A DNA stretch of 64,000 nucleotides from Biformimicrobium ophioploci (GTDB taxonomy: Bacteria > Pseudomonadota > Gammaproteobacteria > Pseudomonadales > Cellvibrionaceae): NCBI RefSeq assembly GCF_030270605.1, contig NZ_BSYJ01000007.1, forward strand, positions 54,820 through 118,819, written 5' to 3'. Numbering within the stretch: position 1 is the first letter of the stretch; every line of letters starts with the position of its first letter. A program made the position numbers and the translations under genes. The notes beneath the pieces were generated by a model that saw only the letters and a list, made by a program, of their open reading frames with translations, made no database searches and was not told the origin of the DNA. Shown here in pieces: positions 1-10,561 of this stretch.

Positions 1-659
1 CCGGCGGCGGTGAAGAACTGGCCTGGAGCCTCACCCACCTGTTCGACGCCATGGGCGCGCTGTCGACCAAGCGCAACGACAACCCGGCAACGGCATCCCG
101 CCCGTATGACGCCGACCGCGATGGCTTTGTCATTGCCGGTGGCGGCGGCTGCCTGGTACTGGAGGAATACGAACACGCCGTGGCGCGCGGCGCCAAGATC
201 TATGCGGAACTGACCGGCTACGGCGCCACGTCCGATGGCTACGACATGGTGGCCCCCTCCGGCGAAGGCGCCCAGCGCTGCATGGAACAGGCGCTAGCGG
301 GCCTGGAAGGCTCTGTGGACTACATCAATACGCACGGCACCTCGACCCCGGTGGGCGACGTGGCCGAGCTCAAGGCGCTGCAGAGCGTGTTTGGCGACAA
401 GGTGCCGGCCTTTGCCTCCACCAAGTCCCTGACCGGACACAGCCTTGGCGCCGCGGGTGTACACGAGGCCATCTACACGCTGCTGATGATGGAAAACGAC
501 TTCATCGCCGCCTCCGCCAACGTCGAGACTGTCGACGAAGCGGCTGCGGGCCTCGACCTGGTGACAGAGCGCCGCGACAACATCAAGGTCAAGCGCGCGC
601 TGTCCAACAGCTTCGGTTTCGGCGGCACCAACGCCAGCCTGGTATTCGACAAGATCTAG
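1..659 (+). CDS. fabB: 3-oxoacyl-ACP synthase I (FabB), 3' part only
   Basis: Beta-ketoacyl-ACP synthase I elongates acyl-ACP with malonyl-ACP in type II fatty acid synthesis and is needed for the unsaturated branch. The gene enters from the left edge; its reading frame is open from base 3, so about the last 218 codons are present. The text reads GGGEELAW, then DAMGALSTK, the IAGGGG turn, the catalytic histidine motif [11 protein letters not shown], the second one in [12 protein letters not shown], and the C-terminal [13 protein letters not shown] loop. These match FabB rather than FabF. The active-site cysteine lies outside the window. fabA would be expected just upstream but cannot be seen. 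Identity is near certain; the 5' end is missing only because of the window edge. Confidence 0.96.
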   Translation, partial: GGGEELAWSLTHLFDAMGALSTKRNDNPATASRPYDADRDGFVIAGGGGCLVLEEYEHAVARGAKIYAELTGYGATSDGYDMVAPSGEGAQRCMEQALAGLEGSVDYINTHGTSTPVGDVAELKALQSVFGDKVPAFASTKSLTGHSLGAAGVHEAIYTLLMMENDFIAASANVETVDEAAAGLDLVTERRDNIKVKRALSNSFGFGGTNASLVFDKI

Positions 660-754
660 GCCACCGCGCAATCCGCATGGCGGCTCCCGCCGCCATGCGC
701 CCCTCCTTCCCCTTCCTGCTCCCTTCCGCGCGAAACCCGTCTATAACATTCGGG

Positions 755-925
755 ATGCGTATACAAAAACGAGACCTCCCCCAGAAAACCTGCCCCGCGT
801 GCGGACGACCCTTTACCTGGCGCAAACGCTGGCGCAACCAGTGGCACTCCGTCATCTATTGCTCGGAACGCTGCCGGCGGCAGAGACGCAAGGCGGCCAG
901 CGAGGGCACCCCCAATGGCAGCTAA
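755..925 (+). CDS. DUF2256 zinc-ribbon small protein
   Basis: A 56-residue basic protein of the DUF2256 family, whose biochemical function is not established. It shows C-P-A-C at residues 13-16, the family's RPFTWRKRW stretch, and a second cysteine pair YCSERC, so a zinc-binding treble-clef or ribbon fold is likely. The ATG at 755 is chosen because family members start a few residues before the DLPxKxC motif; an in-frame ATG at 677 would add an unrelated 26-residue extension. The stop overlaps the start of the photolyase gene by 11 bases, so translation is probably coupled. DUF2256 genes are recurrent partners of this photolyase family, which suggests a shared role in repair or cofactor handling (inference). 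Confidence 0.85.
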   Translation: MRIQKRDLPQKTCPACGRPFTWRKRWRNQWHSVIYCSERCRRQRRKAASEGTPNGS

Positions 926-2471
926 GGCCGATACCCTGCGCCTGATTCTCGGCGACCAGCTCAACCCGAAGCATTCCTGGTTCAATCGCAAGGACCCGCG
1001 GGTGGTGTATGTGATCGCCGAGCTGCACGAGGAGGCCACCTATGTCCGCCACCACGTACAGAAGCTCTGCGCCTTCTTCGCCGCCATGGCGGACTTCGCC
1101 GCACACCTGCGCGAGGCCGGGCACAGGGTCGAGTACCTGACACTGGATGAATCCTGTAAACACCCGAGCCTCGAAAAACTGCTCAAGGCACTGTGCAAGC
1201 AATACGGCGTGGACCGGTTCGAGTACCAGCGCCCCGACGAGTACCGCCTGCTGCAGGTATTGCGCGAGCTGAAGATGGGCAGCAGCATCGAGGTGGCCGA
1301 AACCGATTCGGAACATTTCCTGCTGCCATGGGACGAGATCCCGGAGCAGTTCAGTCGCGGCAAGCACAGGACCATGGAGGCGTTTTACCGGCATATGCGC
1401 CGGCGCTTCCAAATTCTCATGGACGGCGACGAGCCGAGCGGTGGGCGCTGGAATTTCGATGCAGAAAACCGCAACAAGCTGCCACCGGAACAGTTTGCGC
1501 ATATCCCCGAGCCGCTGGTTTTTGCCAACCCCGTTGCCGACTATCTCGAACGCATCGAGCGTCACAAGATTGCCACCATCGGCACGCCTTCGGACACCTC
1601 CATCTGGCCGCACGAGCGTCGCCAGGCGCTGCGTCTGCTCCGGTTTTTCTGCCAGCATTGCCTGGCCTTTTTTGGCCAGTTCCAGGATTCCATGTCCGGC
1701 AAGGCGCCACACGCATGGAGCCTGTATCACTCGCGCATCTCCTTCGCGCTCAACAGCAAGATGATTTCACCCGGCGAGGTGATCGACGCGGCGCTCGCTA
1801 CCTACGAAGCGCCCGACAGCGGGGTCGAACTTGCGCAGATAGAGGGCTTCGTGCGCCAGATCCTGGGCTGGCGGGAATATGTGCGCGGCATCTATTGGGC
1901 CAATATGCCCGGCTATGCCCGCGCCAACAGCCTCGGCGCAAGACGTGCACTGCCAGACTACTTCTGGAGCGCTGAGACGCGGATGCACTGCATGGCGGCG
2001 GCGATCCGCCAGTCCCTGGACTACGCCTATGCGCACCACATCCAGCGCCTGATGGTCACCGGCAACTTTTGCCTGCTGGCAGGCATAGAGCCGAAACAGG
2101 TAGACGCCTGGTACCTGGGTATCTACATCGACGCGATCGAATGGGTCGAGCTTCCGAACACCCGGGGCATGAGCCAGTTTGCGGACGGCGGCATCATCGC
2201 CACCAAGCCCTATGCTGCCAGCGGCCAGTACATAGACCGCATGAGTGACTATTGCGGGGATTGCCATTACCAGGTCAAGCACCGCACCGAGGACGACGCC
2301 TGCCCGTTCAACAGCCTGTACTGGGACTTTATGATCCGGCACCGGGAGAATTTCGAGAAAAACCCGCGTATCGGCATGATTTACCGAAACTGGGACAAGA
2401 TGGAGGAAGACAGGCAGGCGGACCTGCTCAAGCGTGCGCAGTGGTGCAAGCGCAACCTGAAAAAGCTCTAG
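915..2471 (+). CDS. Iron-sulfur bacterial cryptochrome/photolyase (FeS-BCP, PhrB-like)
   Basis: Photolyase-related protein of 518 residues. Family members such as Agrobacterium PhrB repair (6-4) photoproducts with FAD, a ribityllumazine antenna and a 4Fe-4S cluster. Four cysteines at about 359 (in RMHCMAA), 447, 450 and 463 have the same spacing as the PhrB cluster ligands C350, C438, C441 and C454 (a constant offset of 9), so the cluster should be present. The N terminus LRLILGDQLNPKHSW is typical of the Rossmann antenna domain. An SD-like GAGGG lies 8 bases before the ATG. The 3' end overlaps the convergent minus-strand gene by 4 bases. Function as a light-dependent DNA repair enzyme is well supported; whether the lesion is 6-4 or CPD is inferred from the family. 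Confidence 0.93.
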   Translation: MAAKADTLRLILGDQLNPKHSWFNRKDPRVVYVIAELHEEATYVRHHVQKLCAFFAAMADFAAHLREAGHRVEYLTLDESCKHPSLEKLLKALCKQYGVDRFEYQRPDEYRLLQVLRELKMGSSIEVAETDSEHFLLPWDEIPEQFSRGKHRTMEAFYRHMRRRFQILMDGDEPSGGRWNFDAENRNKLPPEQFAHIPEPLVFANPVADYLERIERHKIATIGTPSDTSIWPHERRQALRLLRFFCQHCLAFFGQFQDSMSGKAPHAWSLYHSRISFALNSKMISPGEVIDAALATYEAPDSGVELAQIEGFVRQILGWREYVRGIYWANMPGYARANSLGARRALPDYFWSAETRMHCMAAAIRQSLDYAYAHHIQRLMVTGNFCLLAGIEPKQVDAWYLGIYIDAIEWVELPNTRGMSQFADGGIIATKPYAASGQYIDRMSDYCGDCHYQVKHRTEDDACPFNSLYWDFMIRHRENFEKNPRIGMIYRNWDKMEEDRQADLLKRAQWCKRNLKKL

Positions 2472-3340
2472 TGCTGCGTCGGGTTTTCTGAGGTCTGCGC
2501 GCCAAGTTTTTCCAGCCACACTTCCACCAGGCGATTCAGGCCTTCGCGCCAGCTGCGCGGCTGGATGCCGAAACTGTAGCGCAGGTGTCGGGTGGCAAGG
2601 ACAGCGCTGCGGCGCTCACCGTTGCCGGGTTCCAGTACCGGCTCAGCCACATCCTCACGCAACGAACGGGCCCGCTCGAAAACCTCTCCGGCAAATGCCG
2701 CCTCGGTACAGGTATCGGAGGCGCCGCACTGAAACAGCATCGGCTGTGGCGTGGCACCGGCACTGAACTGTAGCAGTATTGCCTGTACCACCCGCGCCAC
2801 CGTGCGACAGGTGACCGGGTTGCCCTCTGCGCGGTCGTCCAGTTGCAGTGCCTTGCCCTCATCGACCGCAGCCAGCACACGCCCGAGCAGCGCCGCGGGG
2901 GAGATGTCCATCACCCAGGGAAGGCGCAGCACTGCGCAGTGCGGTTTTTCTGCAAGCGCTTCCTCACAGGCCAGCCACTGGCTGCCAGTGGCGTCCAGCG
3001 GCGCGGGCGCATCCTGCTCCGAGAACTCGCGTCGCTTGCCACCCCCAAATACCTGATACGACGACAGGTGCAGAACTAGCTCCAGTTCCGCGCCTGCCAG
3101 TAACCCGGCAGCACGGACCGCACGCTCGTCCGGTGCTTCGCCGGCATAAGCGCTGGCATTGACCACCATCAGGGGGTTATCGGGAGTGACAGATGCAGGG
3201 TTGTCGAGCAGTTGGTCGACACTGAGGACGCGACAGGCGAAACCCGCGCCCTCCAGGGCGCGAACCAGCTCCTGGTCGAGGACGGTGCCGCTCTCGACCA
3301 GCAGGGTATCGGGTTTGTGACTGGGATTCAGGATAGACAA
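2468..3340 (-). CDS. RmlD/NAD-dependent epimerase-like protein, degenerate
   Basis: 290 residues with the layout of a short-chain dehydrogenase of the dTDP-4-dehydrorhamnose reductase (RmlD) type: an N-terminal nucleotide-binding half, then LHLSSYQVFGGG, which corresponds to the STDYVF segment of RmlD, and a late LRLPWVM segment. The usual GxxGxxG dinucleotide loop is not clear at the N terminus and the YxxxK pair is weak (WLACEEAL where YGxTK is expected), so it may be non-catalytic. It follows ssb by 78 bases on the same strand and ends against the photolyase gene. The substrate cannot be named. Start ATG 3340 is the first in frame before the conserved part. Confidence 0.6.
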   Translation of the reverse strand: MSILNPSHKPDTLLVESGTVLDQELVRALEGAGFACRVLSVDQLLDNPASVTPDNPLMVVNASAYAGEAPDERAVRAAGLLAGAELELVLHLSSYQVFGGGKRREFSEQDAPAPLDATGSQWLACEEALAEKPHCAVLRLPWVMDISPAALLGRVLAAVDEGKALQLDDRAEGNPVTCRTVARVVQAILLQFSAGATPQPMLFQCGASDTCTEAAFAGEVFERARSLREDVAEPVLEPGNGERRSAVLATRHLRYSFGIQPRSWREGLNRLVEVWLEKLGAQTSENPTQH

Positions 3341-3421
3341 GGATTACCGGGCCACATCCAGGTGCAACGCGCTCGTAAGTACATCTAGCCAGCGGAGGCC
3401 GAGCGCGCTACCGGTTATTAA

Positions 3422-3943
3422 TTAAAACGGAATATCGTCGTCAAAGCTGTTGTCGAAACCAGCCGGCTGTTGCGGAGCCTGTTGCGGCTTCTGCTGTTGC
3501 TGCGGCGCCTGCTGCGGGGCCTGCTGCGGGCGGCCCTGCTGTGCCGGGGCACCGTAATCGTAACCACCACCGTAACCGCCGCCTGCGTTGTCACCAGCGC
3601 CACGGCTGTCCAGCATCTGCATCTCGCTTGCAACGATTTCTGTAGTGTAGCGGTCCTGACCGGTGTTTTTGTCCTGCCACTTGCGCGTGCGCAGGCTGCC
3701 TTCCAGGTAAACCTTGGAACCCTTGCGCAGGTACTCGCCGGCAATCTCCGCCAGGCGGTTGAAAAACACCACCCGGTGCCACTCGGTGCGCTCCTGCTGC
3801 TGGCCGGTATTCTTGTCTTTCCAGGTCTCACTGGTGGCAACGCTGATCTGGGTCACTGCGCCGCCGCTCGGCATGTATTTGGTTTCCGGGTCCTGGCCCA
3901 GGTTGCCGACCAGAATTACCTTGTTAACACCACGGGAAGCCAT
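3422..3943 (-). CDS. ssb: Single-stranded DNA-binding protein
   Basis: 173-residue SSB that coats single-stranded DNA in replication, repair and recombination. Residues 1-110 form the OB fold, beginning [20 protein letters not shown] and including the WHRVVFF strand. A Gly-rich then Gln/Pro-rich linker follows (repeated QQAPQQ units), ending in the acidic tip DDDIPF that recruits partner proteins. The order MFS transporter, ssb on one strand beside uvrA is the arrangement seen in pseudomonads. A directly repeated octamer (CTTGTCTA on the plus strand at 3975-3982 and 3997-4004) lies in the upstream gap; its meaning is unknown and no SOS box of the CTGT-N8-ACAG type was seen there. Confidence 0.98.
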   Translation of the reverse strand: MASRGVNKVILVGNLGQDPETKYMPSGGAVTQISVATSETWKDKNTGQQQERTEWHRVVFFNRLAEIAGEYLRKGSKVYLEGSLRTRKWQDKNTGQDRYTTEIVASEMQMLDSRGAGDNAGGGYGGGYDYGAPAQQGRPQQAPQQAPQQQQKPQQAPQQPAGFDNSFDDDIPF

Positions 3944-4131
3944 GCATCTCTCCTGTCTCTTGAATTTTTGCTTACTTGTCTAAACGCTTCTATCTGCTTG
4001 TCTACCAGCTCTTTCGCTCGCACTGGCCCCGCCGGCCGACTGACCGGTTCCGGGCGACAAGGCTGGCGTGCGCCAGCCCACTCGCGGGTGGCCCCATCCT
4101 ACCACCATTTACACGCCGGAATGCCAGCGAA

Positions 4132-5478
4132 TTAGGCCTGCGGCAGGGCCGCAGCCATCGCTCTCGCCGATGACACGTCAAACTCGCCAACCCGCGCCCG
4201 CACATAGGCCACACAGTCCTCGGGAACGGCCACAATCTCCACCACGCCCGGGAAACCCGCGAGTCGCCGCTGCAGCTCCTGCAGGTGCGCCCCTTCGGCA
4301 GAAAAGACGTGGGTTTGGGTCTTGGCCGGCACCCGCATGCCCGCCAGCAGCAACAGCCACACCGCGACCACCCCCATGCCAAACAGGGCCACACCCTGAT
4401 AGCCGTAGGCACCGTACAACCAGCCACCGGCGACACCACCGACAAACGCCCCCAGGAACTGCAGGGTCGCATATACTCCGGACGCCGTGCCCTTGGCATC
4501 CACCGGCGCCACCCGGGTCAACTGGGCCGGCAACAGCGCCTCCAGCAGGTTGAACGCCACAAAGAACAGCAGCAGCGCCAGCACCAGGACCCAGCCCGCC
4601 AGTGGCGCCAGCAACATACCGAAGCCGGCCCCCAGGCCCAGTGCACCCACACAGAATGCGAGCCGGATGGCCTGGCGCTTTTCCGCCCAGATCATGCCGG
4701 GCAGCATCAACACAAAGGCGAGCAACATGACCGGGGCATAGAGTTTCCAGTGTGCATCCGCCGGCAATTGCAACTGCTCGACCAGCAGCACCGGCAGCGG
4801 CACAAACAGCGCAGTCAGCAGCAGGTGCAGGAAGAACACGCTCGTCACGAGACGGCGAATATCCGCGCTGGCGAGTACCGTGCGCAGGCGCGCGCGCGAC
4901 AGGCTGCCATCGCGGCGGCGGGTAAACGGGGTGGGCACCAGGCGCCACAGGATCAACATGCCGGCCAGCGCCATACCGGCACTGGCCCAGAATATGGCTT
5001 CGAGGCCGCCGCGCGCCGCCAGCGCCGGCCCCAGCAGCACGGCCAGCATAAAGGCCAGCCCGATCGCAGCGCCGATCGCCGCCATGGCCTTGCCGCGGTT
5101 CTCATCGCGGGTGACATCGGCCAGAAGTGCCATGGTGGCCCCCGCGATCGCGCCTGCGCCCTGCAATACCCGCCCGGCAATGACGCCCCAGACGGAATCG
5201 GAAGTCGCAGCAACCACGCTACCGAGGGCAAACACCGCCAGCCCGGCAAAGATCACCGGCTTGCGCCCGAGGCGGTCTGACAGCATGCCCAGCGGAATCT
5301 GCAGCAGTGCCTGGCTCAGGCCGTAAGCACCCAGTGCAACGCCCAGTAACATCGGCGTCGCGCCGGTGTATTCCGTTCCATAGAGGGACAGCACCGGCAG
5401 CAGCATAAACAGGCCGAGCATGCGGAATACGTACAGCGAAGAAAGCCCGGCAAGGGCCCGGCGCTCAATTGAATTCAT
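4132..5478 (-). CDS. MFS transporter with C-terminal YAM-like domain (YajR type)
   Basis: 448-residue major facilitator with about 12 hydrophobic segments. Motif A is visible as [12 protein letters not shown] between helices 2 and 3. After the last helix (around residue 375) there is a soluble tail of about 70 residues ([18 protein letters not shown] ... [15 protein letters not shown]) that resembles the ferredoxin-like YAM domain of E. coli YajR, a proton-driven efflux protein of unknown natural substrate. The start at 5478 ([11 protein letters not shown]) is preferred over an in-frame upstream start because the extra 32 residues are Arg/Pro-rich and unlike the family. It is divergent from uvrA and upstream of ssb. 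Confidence 0.85.
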   Translation of the reverse strand: MNSIERRALAGLSSLYVFRMLGLFMLLPVLSLYGTEYTGATPMLLGVALGAYGLSQALLQIPLGMLSDRLGRKPVIFAGLAVFALGSVVAATSDSVWGVIAGRVLQGAGAIAGATMALLADVTRDENRGKAMAAIGAAIGLAFMLAVLLGPALAARGGLEAIFWASAGMALAGMLILWRLVPTPFTRRRDGSLSRARLRTVLASADIRRLVTSVFFLHLLLTALFVPLPVLLVEQLQLPADAHWKLYAPVMLLAFVLMLPGMIWAEKRQAIRLAFCVGALGLGAGFGMLLAPLAGWVLVLALLLFFVAFNLLEALLPAQLTRVAPVDAKGTASGVYATLQFLGAFVGGVAGGWLYGAYGYQGVALFGMGVVAVWLLLLAGMRVPAKTQTHVFSAEGAHLQELQRRLAGFPGVVEIVAVPEDCVAYVRARVGEFDVSSARAMAAALPQA

Positions 5479-5622
5479 AGTCAGGAAACTGTCTGGTTGC
5501 CGCCGCGCCGGGCCGGTGGCCGGGGCGGTCAGGTGGACTATTCGAGCGCGCGATTCTAGCCGGAAACGGCGCATTTGTCGCCGGCGACCCCCGGGCCCTC
5601 CTGACGCAAGGGTCGAAAAAGT

Positions 5623-5650
5623 TTGGCCGCAGATTGGCCGTGTTTATAAT
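5623..5650 (+). promoter_or_regulatory. uvrA sigma70 promoter
   Basis: A consensus -10 TATAAT lies at 5645-5650, with a weaker -35 TTGGCC at 5623-5628 and a 16-base spacer. Transcription would start near 5657. This places the in-frame ATG at 5634 inside the promoter and supports the GTG at 5682 as the uvrA start. No LexA box of the CTGT-N8-ACAG form is evident nearby, so SOS control is not supported by the sequence. Confidence 0.65.
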
Positions 5651-5681
5651 TGACCATTTCCCTGGCGGAGAGCCGTATTCC

Positions 5682-8504
<2,823 letters not shown>

Positions 8505-8550
8505 CGTCACCGCTCCGGTGCCCGCGATGGGTACTGGAGCGATGCCAGGC

Positions 8551-10500
8551 TTACAGACCTTCCGGACCGCAATCTTCCGATAGATAGGCGATCATGGAGT
8601 CGTATAGCGTCTTCTGATGATCGTAGAACAGCGTGTTACTGAAATGGTCTGCACCCTCCAGCTCCACGTATTTGTAGTTCTTACCGTACTTGTCCAGCGC
8701 CTTCCTGTACCTTGCTGCGTGCTCGGGCGGCACGCGCTGGTCAACGTCGCCGTGTATCAACAACAGGGGCACATTGACCTTTTCAGCCTGTTCCAGCGGT
8801 GAGATGCTGTCGTCCCACATGCCGAGCTGCTCGATCCGCCCCGCACCGCGCAGGCGCGACCGGTAGTAATTGACCTGCATGTTGTTGTCGGTAACGGCTG
8901 CACCCGCAATGACACACTGGTAAATCTGTTCTTCACGGGCGGCCGCCACCAGCGCGGCGTAACCGCCATAAGACCAGCCAAACATGGCCAGGCGATCCTT
9001 TTCCGCCAGCCCCTGCTTGACCAGATACAGCATGCCATCATCTTTATCGTCCTGCATCTTGTAGCCACCCTGGCCACCATCAACGAATGCGGACGTGTAG
9101 TGCTCGAGGCCGCGGCCACGGGAGCCCCGATACTGCGGCTGTAAAACGAGGTAACCGTTGTTTGCCAACAGCTGTGCCCACTCGTCATACATCACCACTT
9201 CGGATACAAACGGCCCGCCGTGCGGCAGAACGATGGCCGGATACGGCGGTTCACCATTGGGTACGGTGAGATACGCAGGGATCGTGCGCCCGTCCCTTGC
9301 TTCGTATTCGATATAGCGCACATCAGCAAGTGCCTCTGCTTCCAGGAGCGGCTGCCGGCTACCGACTTTCTGCAGCCGCCCGCCATGGAGCAGGTAATAA
9401 CTGCCCGGATCGCGCGGCCCCAGGTTATACACCACCATGCTTTTGCCATCGCGGCTGCGGCTACTGATCCTCAGGTAGTGCGATTCCGGTATCAGGCCAT
9501 CCAGCTGTGTATAGGTGGCCTCCTCCACGGGATCGAAATATTCGAAGCGCGGCTGGTCTTTCACATAGGAGACCGCCACGACGGAGTCCGCATGTGACCA
9601 GAAATTACTGTGTCGCCGCACACCGGTAACATCCACATCATTGCGTCGATACACCAGCTCCCCAAACTTGCCGGCACGCGCATCGAATTCCCACAGCCCT
9701 ACCTTGTCGTTGCCGTTGTGGGCGGTCATAAACAGCACATGTGGCTGCGCCGTATCAAAGCCGACCACATCGAACTCTTCAAAGCTGTCTTCGTGCAATC
9801 GGTATATCTCGCGCCAATCCTTGTCACCGCGCTGGCGGACATACCAGACGTAGTGTCCGGTCTGGATATCAAAACCGCGGGCCAGCCAGGGCTTGCCTTT
9901 TGCATCGAACTCGATCTGGCCAATACTCAACTTACCGCGCATCAGCAGTTTTTTACTGCCGGTCTTCAGGTCAAGCTCGTAATATGCACGCGGCCGGAAC
10001 GCACTGCGGATTTTTGAATCATCACCGCCAGGAAGGTAGGAAAATATAATCTTGTTTTTCCTGGACGGCAGGATGCTTTCAATATCCGCGCCGAGCTGGT
10101 CATACTTCTTCAATTTCTGGCGTTTGATATCTACTGAGCCGAGCACGTACTCATAGACACCGCGATTGAAACCATCAATTTTATCCCGCACCTTCTGTCG
10201 AAGGCGCATAGCGATCACATCATCATTCACCCAGTAGAAGCTCTGGATCTCCATTGGGCTTGAATTTACCCGATAAGGTTCCGCATTCAGGTCATCGGTG
10301 CGATAAACCTCGATAACGGGATCGCCATCCTTGGTAGCGATCTTTCGCAGCGCCATATGCTTGCCATCCGGCGAGATAGAAACATTGCTGACCACATCAC
10401 GGAGCGCCCAATACTCCAGCGGGTAAGGCGCGGACGCCACCGCGAAATTCGCGGCGAACAAAAACAGCACTGCCAATAAAGAATCAAAACACTTTTTCAA
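8551..10500 (-). CDS. Secreted S9 prolyl-oligopeptidase-family peptidase
   Basis: Serine peptidase with an N-terminal beta-propeller-like half and a C-terminal alpha/beta hydrolase domain. From the TTG at 10500 the protein has 649 residues and starts with a clear signal peptide (MKKCFDSLLAVLFLF..AVASA), so it is probably periplasmic. The triad is visible: Ser about 510 in GWSYGGY, Asp about 587 in HGDVDQR, His about 619 in GADHF. The TTG is preferred because GGGGG lies 7 bases upstream, whereas in-frame ATGs at 10551 and 10533 fall on the terminator hairpin of the preceding receptor gene. It lies directly downstream of a TonB-dependent receptor, suggesting hydrolysis of imported peptides. It could be acylaminoacyl-peptidase, dipeptidyl-peptidase or isopeptidase-like; substrate unknown. 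Confidence 0.85.
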   Translation of the reverse strand: MKKCFDSLLAVLFLFAANFAVASAPYPLEYWALRDVVSNVSISPDGKHMALRKIATKDGDPVIEVYRTDDLNAEPYRVNSSPMEIQSFYWVNDDVIAMRLRQKVRDKIDGFNRGVYEYVLGSVDIKRQKLKKYDQLGADIESILPSRKNKIIFSYLPGGDDSKIRSAFRPRAYYELDLKTGSKKLLMRGKLSIGQIEFDAKGKPWLARGFDIQTGHYVWYVRQRGDKDWREIYRLHEDSFEEFDVVGFDTAQPHVLFMTAHNGNDKVGLWEFDARAGKFGELVYRRNDVDVTGVRRHSNFWSHADSVVAVSYVKDQPRFEYFDPVEEATYTQLDGLIPESHYLRISSRSRDGKSMVVYNLGPRDPGSYYLLHGGRLQKVGSRQPLLEAEALADVRYIEYEARDGRTIPAYLTVPNGEPPYPAIVLPHGGPFVSEVVMYDEWAQLLANNGYLVLQPQYRGSRGRGLEHYTSAFVDGGQGGYKMQDDKDDGMLYLVKQGLAEKDRLAMFGWSYGGYAALVAAAREEQIYQCVIAGAAVTDNNMQVNYYRSRLRGAGRIEQLGMWDDSISPLEQAEKVNVPLLLIHGDVDQRVPPEHAARYRKALDKYGKNYKYVELEGADHFSNTLFYDHQKTLYDSMIAYLSEDCGPEGL

Positions 10501-10511
10501 AATGATTCCCC

Positions 10512-10548
10512 CAAAAACAGAAAGGGCCCGCATAAATGCGGGCCCTTT
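10512..10548 (-). terminator. Hairpin terminator after the TonB receptor gene
   Basis: Arms AAAGGGCCCGCAT and ATGCGGGCCCTTT (10521-10533 and 10536-10548) are perfectly complementary over 13 bases around a 2-base centre. On the minus strand the hairpin is followed by CTGTTTTTG. It sits 13 bases past the receptor stop and 20 bases before the TTG of the S9 peptidase, so it should reduce but perhaps not abolish read-through. Confidence 0.8.
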
Positions 10549-10561
10549 CAAGTCACCTCAA

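Noticed and set aside
3975..4004. Direct repeat CTTGTCTA before ssb as a regulatory element
   Set aside because: Only two copies of an octamer 22 bases apart, not overlapping a clear promoter and not resembling a LexA box; noted in the ssb entry but not called.
4061..4078. Palindrome GGCTGGCG-TG-CGCCAGCC between the MFS and ssb genes as a terminator
   Set aside because: No T-run follows on either strand and the loop is only 2 bases; it could help Rho-dependent stopping but is not supported as an intrinsic terminator.
5634..5681. Longer uvrA start at ATG 5634
   Set aside because: The codon lies inside the -35/-10 region of the uvrA promoter and would add residues absent from the family.
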